A stretch of 18,951 nucleotides of DNA from Desulfotignum sp. GTDB taxonomy: Bacteria; Desulfobacterota; Desulfobacteria; Desulfobacterales; Desulfobacteraceae. Position 1 is the first letter of the stretch; every line of letters begins with the position of its first letter. The stretch spans positions 1-18,951 of the forward strand of contig JAIPDY010000041.1 in assembly GCA_021737445.1 (NCBI GenBank), in the 5' to 3' direction. Below the pieces are notes generated by a model that did not search any database, was not told the DNA's origin, and saw only the letters and a list, made by a program, of their open reading frames with translations. Below, one piece after another: positions 7,177 to 15,554 of the stretch. A program made the translations under genes and the position numbers.

Positions 7177-8067
7177 TTACATGGCGTAGGCAATGATGGC
7201 GGCCACGGCAATCAATGCACTTTCTGTTACAAGAAGGGCGGCCGCATTCCTGTCTTCAGACACCTCAACTGCGACGCTGGTGGTCGGCAGCAGCAGCCTG
7301 TCGATGACCTGCCGGAAAACCAGCAGCATGACAATGCCGAAAACCGCGTAGATAAAAAATCCGGTCAGATCGTTTATCCAGCCTGTGAACGGGCCCGATA
7401 AACTGGACATCAGGATGATACCCAGCGCAATCAGGCTGCCGGCAAGCCCGATCCCTGCTGCCGGGTTGTCTGCCTTGATTTCATCGCGGACGTTGAACGG
7501 GGTGATCATTTCATAGCACAGCCCCAGGATCAGCAGGGTTATCTGTCCGATGGCAAAAAACAACACCGCACTGAGGATCCCCTGGAGAAAGGTGCCGCCC
7601 CCGCCGGAAAAAGAGCCGTGAAGGATAAATCCGGTGGCCAGGTACATCCCGGCCTCCACCATGCCCACGGCCGTATTACCGGTTTTCACCGTCCCGTCCG
7701 GCTGTTCGAATTTTCTGATACACTCGGCATCGTTGTCGATATGAGCGAGCATGACGGAATCATTGATAAACCGGGAAAAGAACATGAACCCCGTGATGAA
7801 CAGCCCGTCGACAACCAGCTGGACAATATCCAGCCAGAAACCTTTTGAGCTGCCGGTCATGGCACCGCTCAGGGCAAAGGCAATGCCCAGATAAAGGCCG
7901 GCCCGGCGCAGTCCCACTGCAACATTGCCGTCATCGATATGGTCGTCGTCATTGAACCCTTTGGTCCGCCGGTCATCAATCTGTTTGGCGAGCCAGATAA
8001 ACCCTGTCCCTAAAATGACGTAAATGCAGGCCTGTCCCAGACCGGATAAAATAAACGCAATGCTCAT
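7177..8067 (-). CDS. DUF350 family membrane protein, internally duplicated
   Basis: A 296-residue integral membrane protein of the DUF350 (YjfL-like) family. Four copies of a motif are visible, each an Asn-Ala/Thr-Ala-x-Gly stretch leading into a membrane helix: DDGNVAVGLRRAG (N48), KTGNTAVGMVEAG (N131), KADNPAAGIGLAG (N201) and EDRNAAALLVTES (N274). E. coli YjfL is about 132 residues, so this form looks like a tandem duplication. Soluble loops carry many Asp residues (QIDDRRTKGFNDDDHIDDGN). The function of DUF350 is unknown; it commonly neighbours aminopropyltransferase or glutathionylspermidine-synthase-like genes. The ATG at 8067 has AAGGAG at ideal spacing. The gene starts 21 bases after the lipoprotein stop. 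Confidence 0.88.
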   Translation of the reverse strand: MSIAFILSGLGQACIYVILGTGFIWLAKQIDDRRTKGFNDDDHIDDGNVAVGLRRAGLYLGIAFALSGAMTGSSKGFWLDIVQLVVDGLFITGFMFFSRFINDSVMLAHIDNDAECIRKFEQPDGTVKTGNTAVGMVEAGMYLATGFILHGSFSGGGGTFLQGILSAVLFFAIGQITLLILGLCYEMITPFNVRDEIKADNPAAGIGLAGSLIALGIILMSSLSGPFTGWINDLTGFFIYAVFGIVMLLVFRQVIDRLLLPTTSVAVEVSEDRNAAALLVTESALIAVAAIIAYAM

Positions 8068-8088
8068 CAGTTATCTCCTTGGATATGA

Positions 8089-9723
8089 TTATTTGCCCTT
8101 GCCTTTGGGACCGCCGCCGCGAAGCCCCGTTGCCGCACCCCTGACAGAAGCGGCCTGGGCTTTGAAACCGCCGCTCTTTGCAAAATGGGTGTTCTGGAAA
8201 AGGGGTGATTTTTTTACCAGTGAACCAGACGTGCCGAACTGCCTCATGCCGTTGGAGGTCTTCCCGTAGTAAGGTTTTTTGTGACGAAAGTCGTTATGCC
8301 AGCCGGACCAGGCGCCGTATCCATAATAGTGGGGCGGGAAAAAGAAAAGGCTGGAGAACAATGCATACCTGCCGTACCAGGACCAGAAGCGGTTTCCTGA
8401 TTCATCCCGGCGCCACTCGCCGTACTCAGAATTGCCGACATAGGCCATACCCGGCGGTGCAGCCTCGGTTAGCCGGTCATTTTCAAACACACCATATGGT
8501 TTTGCAAGAATGGCCATGCCCAGATGTTCCAGGTTGGCATCAAACACACTTTCATCCACCTGTTCCCAGCCGGTTTCAGAGGTTTCCCCGTTTTCTTCCA
8601 GAAGATACTTGTGAAAATAGGTCTCTGCTGCATCATCGACCCAGAAGGCGGCGGCATTGTGGGACCGGCCCGGCCAGTTTTCCGTGGGATCTATGTTCAG
8701 CTTGTTCCATGCACTGCCGATGCGGTTCACCAGCTTTGAACCCATGAATCCGGCCGTGATTTCAGCGATTGTGTCAACATTGTCGGCCGTGACCTGTTCA
8801 TAGAGGTCAGCAGGTACCTTTCGGTGAAACGTGACAAAGCGCGGATCATAATAATTGGCATTCTCATCCCATGATTCCCGCTTGACCGTGACATGATAGG
8901 CGATCTTCATGTCCTTGAGAACCTTTGTATAGCTCTGATACAGCTGCTGAAAATCTTTTTGGGCCTCCTGGGCCATTTTGCTAATATTTTGTGCAGTCTG
9001 CCGTAAGGCCGCACTGCTGTCCGTGAACGCGGCAATATCACCATCACCGTTTCCGGCATAACGCTCAAACTGGGTGTTCACCACCGCAAGATGCCGGGTG
9101 GATTTTTGTTCGATATTCAAAAAGGGTGTGAACCTGGTGCGGATATTGCTGCTGCTGCCGGGAAAATCAGCCAGGGCTTTTTCAAATGCACCGGATTTCA
9201 GATCCTGGATGGACCGGCTGATGCGGTTGAAATCAGCTGCTGCCTGCCCGTGATAATCTGCCATGTTTTCCATGGCATCTGTGATGGCGGTGTAGCGGCG
9301 TAACGGTGCCTTTGACAGTTCTCTGGCCTCCTGGAGTGTTTTTTTGACCTGGAGAATCCTCTGCTGGGCTTCAACAGCACTTTCGGGCCGGTTTTTTTTC
9401 AGCAGGGTGCCAAGGTCTTTGTCGTATATTTCCCTGGCCCGGGCAAGGGTGTGGCCGGCCTCAGTCAGCCGGCCGGCCCAGTTCTCTTTTTGAGCGGTCG
9501 GCTGGATTCTGGAAAATGCGGGTGACCGGGTAAGTGCCTGAAATTTTTCGCGCTGGTCCTTGATGATCTTTTCTGCTGCCTGGATGTCAGCAGACAGGTT
9601 TTGCGCATTTTCCCTGATGTTTTTGGGCAGACCGCCGCCGCATCCTGACAGCCCGATTACCGCAACCATAAGTAACAATGAAATAAACAGGGAGACAGGG
9701 CCGCGATTGATTGGGGTCACCAT
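8089..9723 (-). CDS. Large lipoprotein with coiled-coil region and Trp/Tyr/Gly-rich tail
   Basis: A 544-residue exported protein. Residues 8-27 are a hydrophobic signal peptide ending in the lipobox LSGC with Cys28 as the lipidation site. Residues 30-270 are mainly helical and Gln/Lys/Ala-rich. A middle domain includes VTADNVDTIAEITAGFMGSK and NAAAFWVDDAAETYFHKYLL. The C-terminal 110 residues are aromatic and glycine-rich (PPHYYGYGAWSGW), followed by RQFGTSGSLVKKSP and a basic GGGPKGKGK end. That tail resembles those of unnamed proteins seen beside DUF350 genes, such as the YjfM neighbourhood, but I know no function. The ATG at 9723 comes one base after the TAA of the upstream DUF4178-like gene, with GGGGAG nearby, so the two are translationally coupled. 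Confidence 0.85.
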   Translation of the reverse strand: MVTPINRGPVSLFISLLLMVAVIGLSGCGGGLPKNIRENAQNLSADIQAAEKIIKDQREKFQALTRSPAFSRIQPTAQKENWAGRLTEAGHTLARAREIYDKDLGTLLKKNRPESAVEAQQRILQVKKTLQEARELSKAPLRRYTAITDAMENMADYHGQAAADFNRISRSIQDLKSGAFEKALADFPGSSSNIRTRFTPFLNIEQKSTRHLAVVNTQFERYAGNGDGDIAAFTDSSAALRQTAQNISKMAQEAQKDFQQLYQSYTKVLKDMKIAYHVTVKRESWDENANYYDPRFVTFHRKVPADLYEQVTADNVDTIAEITAGFMGSKLVNRIGSAWNKLNIDPTENWPGRSHNAAAFWVDDAAETYFHKYLLEENGETSETGWEQVDESVFDANLEHLGMAILAKPYGVFENDRLTEAAPPGMAYVGNSEYGEWRRDESGNRFWSWYGRYALFSSLFFFPPHYYGYGAWSGWHNDFRHKKPYYGKTSNGMRQFGTSGSLVKKSPLFQNTHFAKSGGFKAQAASVRGAATGLRGGGPKGKGK

Positions 9724-9724
9724 G

Positions 9725-10357
9725 TTACACCGCTCCCCTGCTGATCAGCGTGATGCTGTCCGGGTTGACCGGCACAGAGGTGTAAATCCGGTATTCATCC
9801 CTGCCTGAGCCCTGCCATTCCTCGATGGTCAAAAAAAGCGACCCTGCTTCATTTTCAAATTCGTACATATAGACCTTTTCCTGTTTTTTCCCCCGGTTGA
9901 ACACAGCGGCCCAGTCATCTTCATACCAGAAGGTCTGTCCATTGATCACAATACAGTCCCTGTCGCCGGCAATCTGATCGAGGTCCTCTTCATCAATGGC
10001 CTGGCCTGCATCATCTTTCAGGTTTCGAAAAAAAAGCTGCTCCTTTGTCATGGACACCTCGAGCACGTCGTCATATTCCCATTCAAAATGGACAGTTTCA
10101 CCGGTTTCAAGGCAAAGACAGGTCAGTTCGGTTATCACGTATCCTGTGGGGGTCTTAAAATCATCAGAGGTCTCTTCATAAAAATTGATTTCCTTGATCC
10201 ACCAGGTCTGGCCGAGGTATTCAAAAAAAGCGCCTGGAGCGGCATCCCGGATGCTCAACCGGGATGCCTCCGGAGCCGGGATCAGATCCCTGCGGTCCAG
10301 GGTCCGGATGGCACCAAACCGCTCCTGGAATGATTTTTGTTTTGCAGCATCGGGCAT
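9725..10357 (-). CDS. DUF4178-like small acidic protein
   Basis: A 210-residue soluble protein with no signal peptide and many Asp/Glu and aromatic residues. Two beta-rich halves can be seen. The first has AAPGAFFEYLGQTWWIKEINF and GYVITELTCLCLETGETVHF with FEWEYDDVLEVSM, resembling the DUF4178 pattern (a short value strand, then a Trp-containing strand). The second has IVINGQTFWYEDDWAAVF and YMYEFENEAGSLFLTIEEW. DUF2491 (YjfK-like) is an alternative family name because both occur in similar operons. The ATG at 10357 has AAAGGAG at proper spacing; the open frame to 10393 lacks such a site. It begins 42 bases after the TelA stop and its own stop abuts the lipoprotein start. Confidence 0.72.
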   Translation of the reverse strand: MPDAAKQKSFQERFGAIRTLDRRDLIPAPEASRLSIRDAAPGAFFEYLGQTWWIKEINFYEETSDDFKTPTGYVITELTCLCLETGETVHFEWEYDDVLEVSMTKEQLFFRNLKDDAGQAIDEEDLDQIAGDRDCIVINGQTFWYEDDWAAVFNRGKKQEKVYMYEFENEAGSLFLTIEEWQGSGRDEYRIYTSVPVNPDSITLISRGAV

Positions 10358-10399
10358 GGTGTTCTCCTTTGACAAGACTGACTCGTAAACCAATGTTTA

Positions 10400-11632
10400 C
10401 TATCCTTCCCTGCGCCGTGCGGTCAGGGCATCGGTTCTTGACCGGAAGCGGTTGTTCATCTCTCCTAAGGCATTGGAGCTCTGGGTGGCGATCTCAATGG
10501 TTTCCCTGCTGATGGCGGCATAGGCGTCAAATGCCTGTTCATAGGTTTTGCAGGCTTCTTCCAGGGCATCGATATTGACGGTCATGCCCTGGCTCATACG
10601 GGCGCCTTTGACTGCAGCCTGTCCGATGACCTTTGCCGTGTCTTTCATGGTTTCCGCAGCAGACTGCTGAACCATGTCCAGATGCTGCAGGGTCTCCATC
10701 TGCTGCTCGGCAGCCACACGCACCGCCAGTGCATTTTTCACGGCAGTGGAAAGAATCATGTCCGTGCGCTGAACCAGCCGTTTCACCAGATGGGAATTGC
10801 GGACCATCATCTCACCGCCGAACCGGGTCTGCAGGTTGGAGTTGTCAATGGTCTGCAGGTCGACAACCGCCATGGCCAGATCACTGGTCAAAGTGGTCAG
10901 TGCTTCCTTTTGCCGGGGGTCATCCACCGTGTTGAGATGTGCCGAGAGTTTCTGCCAGATAAGCTGGCCAAGATAGATCTGCTCCTGGAGTTTGGGGTGG
11001 ATCTCCTTGAGGGCGTCACAGATGGTTGCCAGTTCAGCCGCGTCCATGGCCACCTGGTCTGCCTCGTTCCGCAAATGGTCCCGGATCCCGTCGATGGTGG
11101 AGTTGACAGTTTCCCGCCGTTCCGCAATGACCCGCAAAATTTCATCCCCCTTTGGCAGGCGGTTGACGGTTCTGGTGAACAACCCCAGCATCTTTTTGGG
11201 GAGGGGCATTTCGGTTCTGGCAACCACCGTGGGATTGACCTTGTCAAGTTCAATCTTGATGGCAAGGATATTTTTCCCGACCGGCGAGGAATCATCTGCA
11301 GCGACATTTTTTAATACACTGCCCATTTTGCGGTCATACAGGCTGACCTGGGCCTGGGTTTCATCCATGACGTTCTGTCCGAGGTTGAAAACAAAATTGC
11401 CCAGCTGCCAGTCAGAAGGGTCTGCCATGACCTTTTCGACAAATTCATCTGCCCGGGCTTCCACTGCCTGGATATCTTCCACCGTCAGGTGCCGGGGCTG
11501 GACCGGCTCAATATTGGCCGGCGCCTGAACAGGGGTCAGCGCTCCCTGGCCGGATACCTGGTCGACTTCAGCCAGAACCGGTGCTTTGGCCTGCCGGACC
11601 ACTTGTTGAATATCGCCTGCCATGTCGTTCAT
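10400..11632 (-). CDS. TelA/KlaA family (toxic anion resistance) protein
   Basis: A 410-residue, largely helical cytoplasmic protein. The pattern matches the TelA family (PF05816): SPVGKNILAIKIELDKVNP near the middle, a Leu-Pro stretch (MPLPKKMLGLFTRTVNRLPK) where TelA has its conserved core, then long helices including NSHLVKRLVQRTDMILSTAVKN and EQQMETLQHLDMVQQSAAET. The name comes from plasmid tellurite resistance, but chromosomal members usually sit in envelope-stress operons. The first 60 residues are Gln/Val/Ala-rich and probably disordered. The ATG at 11632 is preceded by GGAGG with five-base spacing. It follows the XpaC-like gene by 37 bases, a pairing often seen for TelA and XpaC. Confidence 0.85.
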   Translation of the reverse strand: MNDMAGDIQQVVRQAKAPVLAEVDQVSGQGALTPVQAPANIEPVQPRHLTVEDIQAVEARADEFVEKVMADPSDWQLGNFVFNLGQNVMDETQAQVSLYDRKMGSVLKNVAADDSSPVGKNILAIKIELDKVNPTVVARTEMPLPKKMLGLFTRTVNRLPKGDEILRVIAERRETVNSTIDGIRDHLRNEADQVAMDAAELATICDALKEIHPKLQEQIYLGQLIWQKLSAHLNTVDDPRQKEALTTLTSDLAMAVVDLQTIDNSNLQTRFGGEMMVRNSHLVKRLVQRTDMILSTAVKNALAVRVAAEQQMETLQHLDMVQQSAAETMKDTAKVIGQAAVKGARMSQGMTVNIDALEEACKTYEQAFDAYAAISRETIEIATQSSNALGEMNNRFRSRTDALTARRREG

Positions 11633-11669
11633 CTGTTCCTCCGCAGTTCAAAAATAAATTCATGTTTCA

Positions 11670-12191
11670 TTATGAAAATTTCCCTGCTAAAAAGTTGGCC
11701 ATGGTTTTGAATTCAGCAGTTTCATTTTTTTCTACAATATCTCTGGACCGGTTGGATATCTCCCAAAGACCGTCAATGGTCTGTTTGAACACCCCGGCCT
11801 GGCTGGTGCGGCTCTCATCAGACAGATCCAGATACTCCTTCACCATTTTATACAGATGGGTCTTTCCGATTTTCTTTATTTCATAGGTCAGTGTCTCCCC
11901 CGGAAACCGGTCCATCATGGCAGGGATAACAGCCATCAGGTCATCGATGATGCCCTCGATCTCTTCTTGCAGCTCATTTGAAAACCGTTTGTCTGTGCGC
12001 ATCATGATGTTCAGTTTCAGCAGCATTTCAACAATGGTGCTGTATTCCTCTTCCGGAGACGGCGGCTGTGCAGCCGGGGCAGTCCGGTTTTCCGGTTCCT
12101 GTGATCTGACGGACCTGCCCGAGGATCTTTTCATGAGAAAAAAGCCGGCCGCAGCAAGAACGATAAGGATTATCACAGCAGTCATTACCAT
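11670..12191 (-). CDS. Membrane-anchored helical protein, possibly XpaC-like
   Basis: A 173-residue protein with one N-terminal membrane helix (residues 2-20, ending FFLMKRSSGR), a short Pro/Glu-rich linker (about 25-48) and a helical cytoplasmic domain. The domain pattern, acidic helices EELQEEIEGIIDDLM-like followed by LTYEIKKIGKTHLYKMVKEY and then a helix ending in FLAGKF, loosely recalls the XpaC family that partners TelA, but I see no decisive motif. The ATG at 12191 is preferred over the longer frame to 12230 because AAGGAG lies seven bases upstream and the membrane helix then begins directly. It is the first gene of the stress cassette, 145 bases downstream of the kinase gene. Confidence 0.72.
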   Translation of the reverse strand: MVMTAVIILIVLAAAGFFLMKRSSGRSVRSQEPENRTAPAAQPPSPEEEYSTIVEMLLKLNIMMRTDKRFSNELQEEIEGIIDDLMAVIPAMMDRFPGETLTYEIKKIGKTHLYKMVKEYLDLSDESRTSQAGVFKQTIDGLWEISNRSRDIVEKNETAEFKTMANFLAGKFS

Positions 12192-12251
12192 GGTTGAACT
12201 CCTTGGGATAAGGCATTTGTCTGTTTGCACAATTTTAAAAAAACAATGACC

Positions 12252-12280
12252 AGCATAATATTTACACGCGCTGAATACAA
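12252..12280 (-). promoter_or_regulatory. Weak candidate promoter for the stress cassette
   Basis: The 145-base gap upstream of 12191 is AT-rich. The best match on the minus strand is TTGTAT (12275-12280), 17 bases, then TATGCT (12252-12257). Both boxes are poor, and I see no sigma-54 or clear alternative-sigma motif. No strong terminator hairpin for the preceding kinase gene was found in this gap, so read-through from the catabolic operon is possible. Confidence 0.25.
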
Positions 12281-12336
12281 ATAAAAAATATCACCAGCAG
12301 CAGATGGCAGAGGAACAGCTTGGAAAACCGGGAAAA

Positions 12337-13776
12337 TCAGGTTGCGTTAAATATCTGGTGTGACTTTTGTAACAGATCATCAGTGGCCGGAACAATATGC
12401 TGATAGACTTTTGTGTTGATCCTGTTATAGCGCGCTGCATTCTCTTTGACAGGCGTGAATGTGTCCCTTTTGCGTACCATACTGTCAATAGCCGCCTGCC
12501 TGTCCTTGTATATGCCTAAAGCCAGGGCCGTACAAATGGCCGCCCCCATGCTGGCGGAACCGTTGACCACGTTCCTTTGGGCCGGCACCCCGAAGACATC
12601 GGCAAAGATCTGCATGAACAGCTCTCCGTTTGAACCGCCGCCGCTGACCACAATACTGGTGAGCGGCACCCCGATTTCATCACACATGGCCTGGGCATTA
12701 TTTTTCATGGTCATGGCAATGCCCTCCAGAACCGAGCGGAACATATGCGGCCCTTTGTGGGTGCTGTTAAAGCCGATCATCATTCCGCGTTCATGAAGGC
12801 GTGCCGGATGGGGCAGCCAGTTGAGAACCGTATAAAGCCCGTCACATCCCACGGGAACATCTGCTGCCAGGACATTCATATAAGCCTCAGGAGAAAGTTG
12901 TCTTTCTTGTGCTGCCGCAATGATGTCGGAACCGAGCAGCTCTTTTACCCAGGTGACAGTGGCCATCCCTCTGCGGATGCCGGAGCTTTCATAGAGAAAT
13001 TCTCCTGGCACGGCCCCCGGGTTGCACCAGTAGTTCACTGCATCAGGACCGGATGCTGTTCCCGCCATCATGGATGTGATGTAGGTGCCCAGAGATACAA
13101 GAACGGTGCCGTCGTTGACCAGACCTGCCCCCAGTCCTTCCACTGCCTTGTCATTTGCCGTGGACACCACGGGAACACCTGCGGGAATCCCTGTGGCACG
13201 GCTGGCCTCATCCGTAATGGTTCCCAGCACCGCTGCAGGATCAACCAAATCAAACAGCATCTTCCGGGGGGTGGTGTATGCATCAAACTGTTCATCTTTT
13301 TCATACCACGCCAGGGTGTCGGGATCCATGGGCCATGGTCCCACGTAATTGGATCTGGTATCTTTTGTTTCCCCGGTCAGCCGGTGTGTCAGATATCCGG
13401 TGCTGGTGGTAACATAACGCACAGTGTCATCCTCATGCTGATAAGGACTTGCCAGGCGAAGATCCATCCAGCTCTGCACAGGAGATGCAAGATTGCCGTC
13501 CGCCCTGATCAATGCCCGGCAGCACCGTATGGAGCACAACCCCACACCGATGATATTTTTTTTATCTTTGGTAAATTTTTCAAACATGCCATGACAGGCT
13601 TTTTTCAGGCTTTCCCACAGATCATCGCCAGGATGTTCCGCCCGAAAATCACCATAAAAATGGATGGGCCGCAGGTGAACCGTTTCTGAACAGATTTCAT
13701 GGCCGTGTGTATCAAATACAGCCAGTTTGGTGCTCTGTGTACCGCCGTCAATTGCAATGATATATTGTTCCATCAT
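12337..13776 (-). CDS. ygcE: FGGY-family carbohydrate kinase (YgcE-like)
   Basis: A 479-residue sugar kinase that would phosphorylate a sugar, polyol or sugar acid with ATP. The N-terminal phosphate-binding loop IDGGTQSTKLAVFD is at residues 9-22. The C-terminal actin-like half contains PVVSTANDKAVEGLGAG with the catalytic-type Asp, VLVSLGTYITSMM, and the adenosine-binding VSGGGSNGELFMQIFADVFG followed by GSASMGAAICTALALG. Length and motifs fit FGGY kinases. The substrate is not evident; the name follows the E. coli ygc gene set to which its neighbours correspond. The start at 13776 (or 13773, two ATGs in a row) has AAGGAA upstream. It is the last gene of the operon, 36 bases after the dehydrogenase. 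Confidence 0.87.
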   Translation of the reverse strand: MMEQYIIAIDGGTQSTKLAVFDTHGHEICSETVHLRPIHFYGDFRAEHPGDDLWESLKKACHGMFEKFTKDKKNIIGVGLCSIRCCRALIRADGNLASPVQSWMDLRLASPYQHEDDTVRYVTTSTGYLTHRLTGETKDTRSNYVGPWPMDPDTLAWYEKDEQFDAYTTPRKMLFDLVDPAAVLGTITDEASRATGIPAGVPVVSTANDKAVEGLGAGLVNDGTVLVSLGTYITSMMAGTASGPDAVNYWCNPGAVPGEFLYESSGIRRGMATVTWVKELLGSDIIAAAQERQLSPEAYMNVLAADVPVGCDGLYTVLNWLPHPARLHERGMMIGFNSTHKGPHMFRSVLEGIAMTMKNNAQAMCDEIGVPLTSIVVSGGGSNGELFMQIFADVFGVPAQRNVVNGSASMGAAICTALALGIYKDRQAAIDSMVRKRDTFTPVKENAARYNRINTKVYQHIVPATDDLLQKSHQIFNAT

Positions 13777-13812
13777 AAATTTCCTTTGCAAAAAAGCTTT
13801 CCCTTTTGCTGA

Positions 13813-14592
13813 TTACCGCATCAAATATCCGCCGTCCACGGTTAAAACAGTGCCGTTAACGTAGTTTGAAGCATCACTGGAAAGAAATACACAGGCCCCC
13901 ATGAGATCGGCAGTCCAGCCCCAGCGGCCGGCAGGAATATGGGAAAGAATCTGTGCATTGCGTTTGGGATCGCTCCGGGTTTTTTGCGTCAGATCGGTGG
14001 CAAAGTATCCCGGGGCAATGGCGTTCACCTGGATATTGAACTGGGCCAGTTCATCGCACATCGATTTGGTTAAACCGACAATACCGTGCTTGGTGGCAGC
14101 ATAGGCCGGAGACCACTGCCCGCCTAAAAAAGAATAGAGAGAAGCGATATTCACCACCTTGCCGCGCTGCTGGTCAATCATGTGCCTGCACGCTTCATGG
14201 GTCATCTCAAACGCTGCTGTCAGGTTGACAGACACCATTTTATCCCACTCTTTCCTTGTAAATGTTGTCACATCCTCCCTGTTGATGCAGATGCCGGCAC
14301 AGTTCACCAGGATGTCGATGCACCCCCAGGTGTTCACACAGTCATCCACCACTTTTTTGCATACGCCGTCGGAAGTGATGTCACCAAAGAGATATTTATA
14401 GGCTGCACCGCACTCTTCCACCCACTGCCGGGTCTGCGTATCATCATCCATCATGCTGACAGCCATCACATTTGCTCCTGCCCTGGCCAGTGCAACGGAA
14501 AAAGCCTGTCCCAACCCGCTGTTCCCGCCTGTAACAATGGCATTTTTCCCTTTCAGTGAAAAAAAGTCCATGGTAAAATCGGTTATATCCAT
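13813..14592 (-). CDS. ygcW: Short-chain dehydrogenase/reductase, YgcW-like
   Basis: A 259-residue classical SDR that would interconvert a hydroxyl and a keto group using NAD(H) or NADP(H). Visible are the cofactor loop TGGNSGLG (21-28), NCAG (97-100, usually NNAG), N123, and the catalytic set S151, Y164 and K168 in SPAYAATKHG. The start MDFFSLKGKNAIVTGG, GGQWSPAY, NIQVNAIAPGYFATDLT and the end NYVNGTVLTVDGGYL agree closely with my memory of E. coli YgcW; the wider group includes gluconate 5- and KduD-type dehydrogenases. The ATG at 14592 has AGAGGTG upstream; the frame extends to 14697 but into etfA. It begins 17 bases after the etfA stop. Confidence 0.9.
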   Translation of the reverse strand: MDITDFTMDFFSLKGKNAIVTGGNSGLGQAFSVALARAGANVMAVSMMDDDTQTRQWVEECGAAYKYLFGDITSDGVCKKVVDDCVNTWGCIDILVNCAGICINREDVTTFTRKEWDKMVSVNLTAAFEMTHEACRHMIDQQRGKVVNIASLYSFLGGQWSPAYAATKHGIVGLTKSMCDELAQFNIQVNAIAPGYFATDLTQKTRSDPKRNAQILSHIPAGRWGWTADLMGACVFLSSDASNYVNGTVLTVDGGYLMR

Positions 14593-14609
14593 ATCAACAC
14601 CTCTTTTTT

Positions 14610-15554
14610 TTATGATCTGTAGACAGCAATTTTTTTCATCAGCCTGTCTATGAATTCTTTGGCATCCCCCTGCACAACAATGTCTGACAGACTGCAAACA
14701 GGGGCATTGACCGCTGTATTTACCGAAATGACAGATTCAATCTGCCGTAATCCTGCCATGTGCTGCATGCTTCCGTGTATCCCTAATGCCATATATAACT
14801 TGGGAGAGACTGTTTTCCCGGACTGGCCAACCTGTATGCTTCTTGGTGCGATCCCCTGATCAACCAGTTTCCGGCTGGCTGCAACCGTCCCGTTCAATGC
14901 CTCAGCCAGGCCGTACAGTTTCGAAAAACTCTCTTTCACCCCGCCCCCGCCGGCAATAAGCACATCACTGTCCCTGATATCACAGGTGTGCTGGTTTTTT
15001 CTGACATGGAGGCGCGTTACTGCACTGCAGGACTTCACAGGTTCGGTATAGGCAAAAACAACTGTCTGCAGGGAATCTCCCGGCGTGTATGCAAAGGCGT
15101 TGGGTCTGATGCTCATCATCAGGGGACCGTCTCCTTTATGAAGAACACTCTCAAGGATTTTTCCTGAACAGGCAGGGCGGATGATTTCAATATGGTCTCC
15201 CTGGTTTTTAATATCTGTCACGCCGGCCACAAGGCCTGTCTGCAACCTTTTGGCCAGGCGCGGGGCAATCATCTGTCCCATGCTGGTGCCCGGAATCAGT
15301 ATACTGTCAAACCCGCTTTTTTTGTGCAGGTTTTCCAGGATATCACATATTCCCCTGGGATCATATCTGTCCACGATCCCTTCAGCCACACGGATGATAT
15401 GATGAAAAGATCCGCAGAGACGATCGAAAGAATCTGCGAAAAGGACTGCATGGGATTCAAACTGTCCCGGCCCGTAGATACGGTCTGCCACTTCCAGAAG
15501 GTCTGTGGTGTTTTCTGTCTTTTCAGTGTCCTGGAAAATGCACGTTTTCTTCAT
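14610..15554 (-). CDS. etfA: Electron transfer flavoprotein, alpha subunit (YgcQ-like)
   Basis: A 314-residue EtfA/FixB subunit, which binds FAD and accepts electrons from a flavin dehydrogenase. The C-terminal FAD domain is clear: AGGGG (201-205), SRKLVDQG (227-234), QVGQSGKTVSPKLYMALGIHG (VGQSGK 242-247), SMQHMAG, then NAPVCSLSDIVVQGD. Two positions differ from the common signature: VGQSGK where VGQTGK is usual, and GIHGSMQH where GISGAIQH is usual. The N-terminal domain (1-170) is weakly conserved. The ATG overlaps the etfB stop by four bases (ATGA), which is the usual beta-then-alpha order with translational coupling. It should work with the neighbouring FAD dehydrogenase. Confidence 0.93.
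   Translation of the reverse strand: MKKTCIFQDTEKTENTTDLLEVADRIYGPGQFESHAVLFADSFDRLCGSFHHIIRVAEGIVDRYDPRGICDILENLHKKSGFDSILIPGTSMGQMIAPRLAKRLQTGLVAGVTDIKNQGDHIEIIRPACSGKILESVLHKGDGPLMMSIRPNAFAYTPGDSLQTVVFAYTEPVKSCSAVTRLHVRKNQHTCDIRDSDVLIAGGGGVKESFSKLYGLAEALNGTVAASRKLVDQGIAPRSIQVGQSGKTVSPKLYMALGIHGSMQHMAGLRQIESVISVNTAVNAPVCSLSDIVVQGDAKEFIDRLMKKIAVYRS

Noticed and set aside
10682..11314. Open frame of 210 codons on the plus strand opposite the TelA gene
   Set aside because: No recognisable motif or start signal; the minus-strand TelA protein explains the region.
12231..12336. Terminator between the kinase gene and the stress cassette
   Set aside because: Short complementary pieces exist, but no stem of useful length followed by a U run was found.
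12745..13689. Long open frame of 314 codons on the plus strand opposite the FGGY kinase
   Set aside because: Cys/His-rich composition without family features, no ribosome site, and it lies fully inside a well-supported kinase gene.
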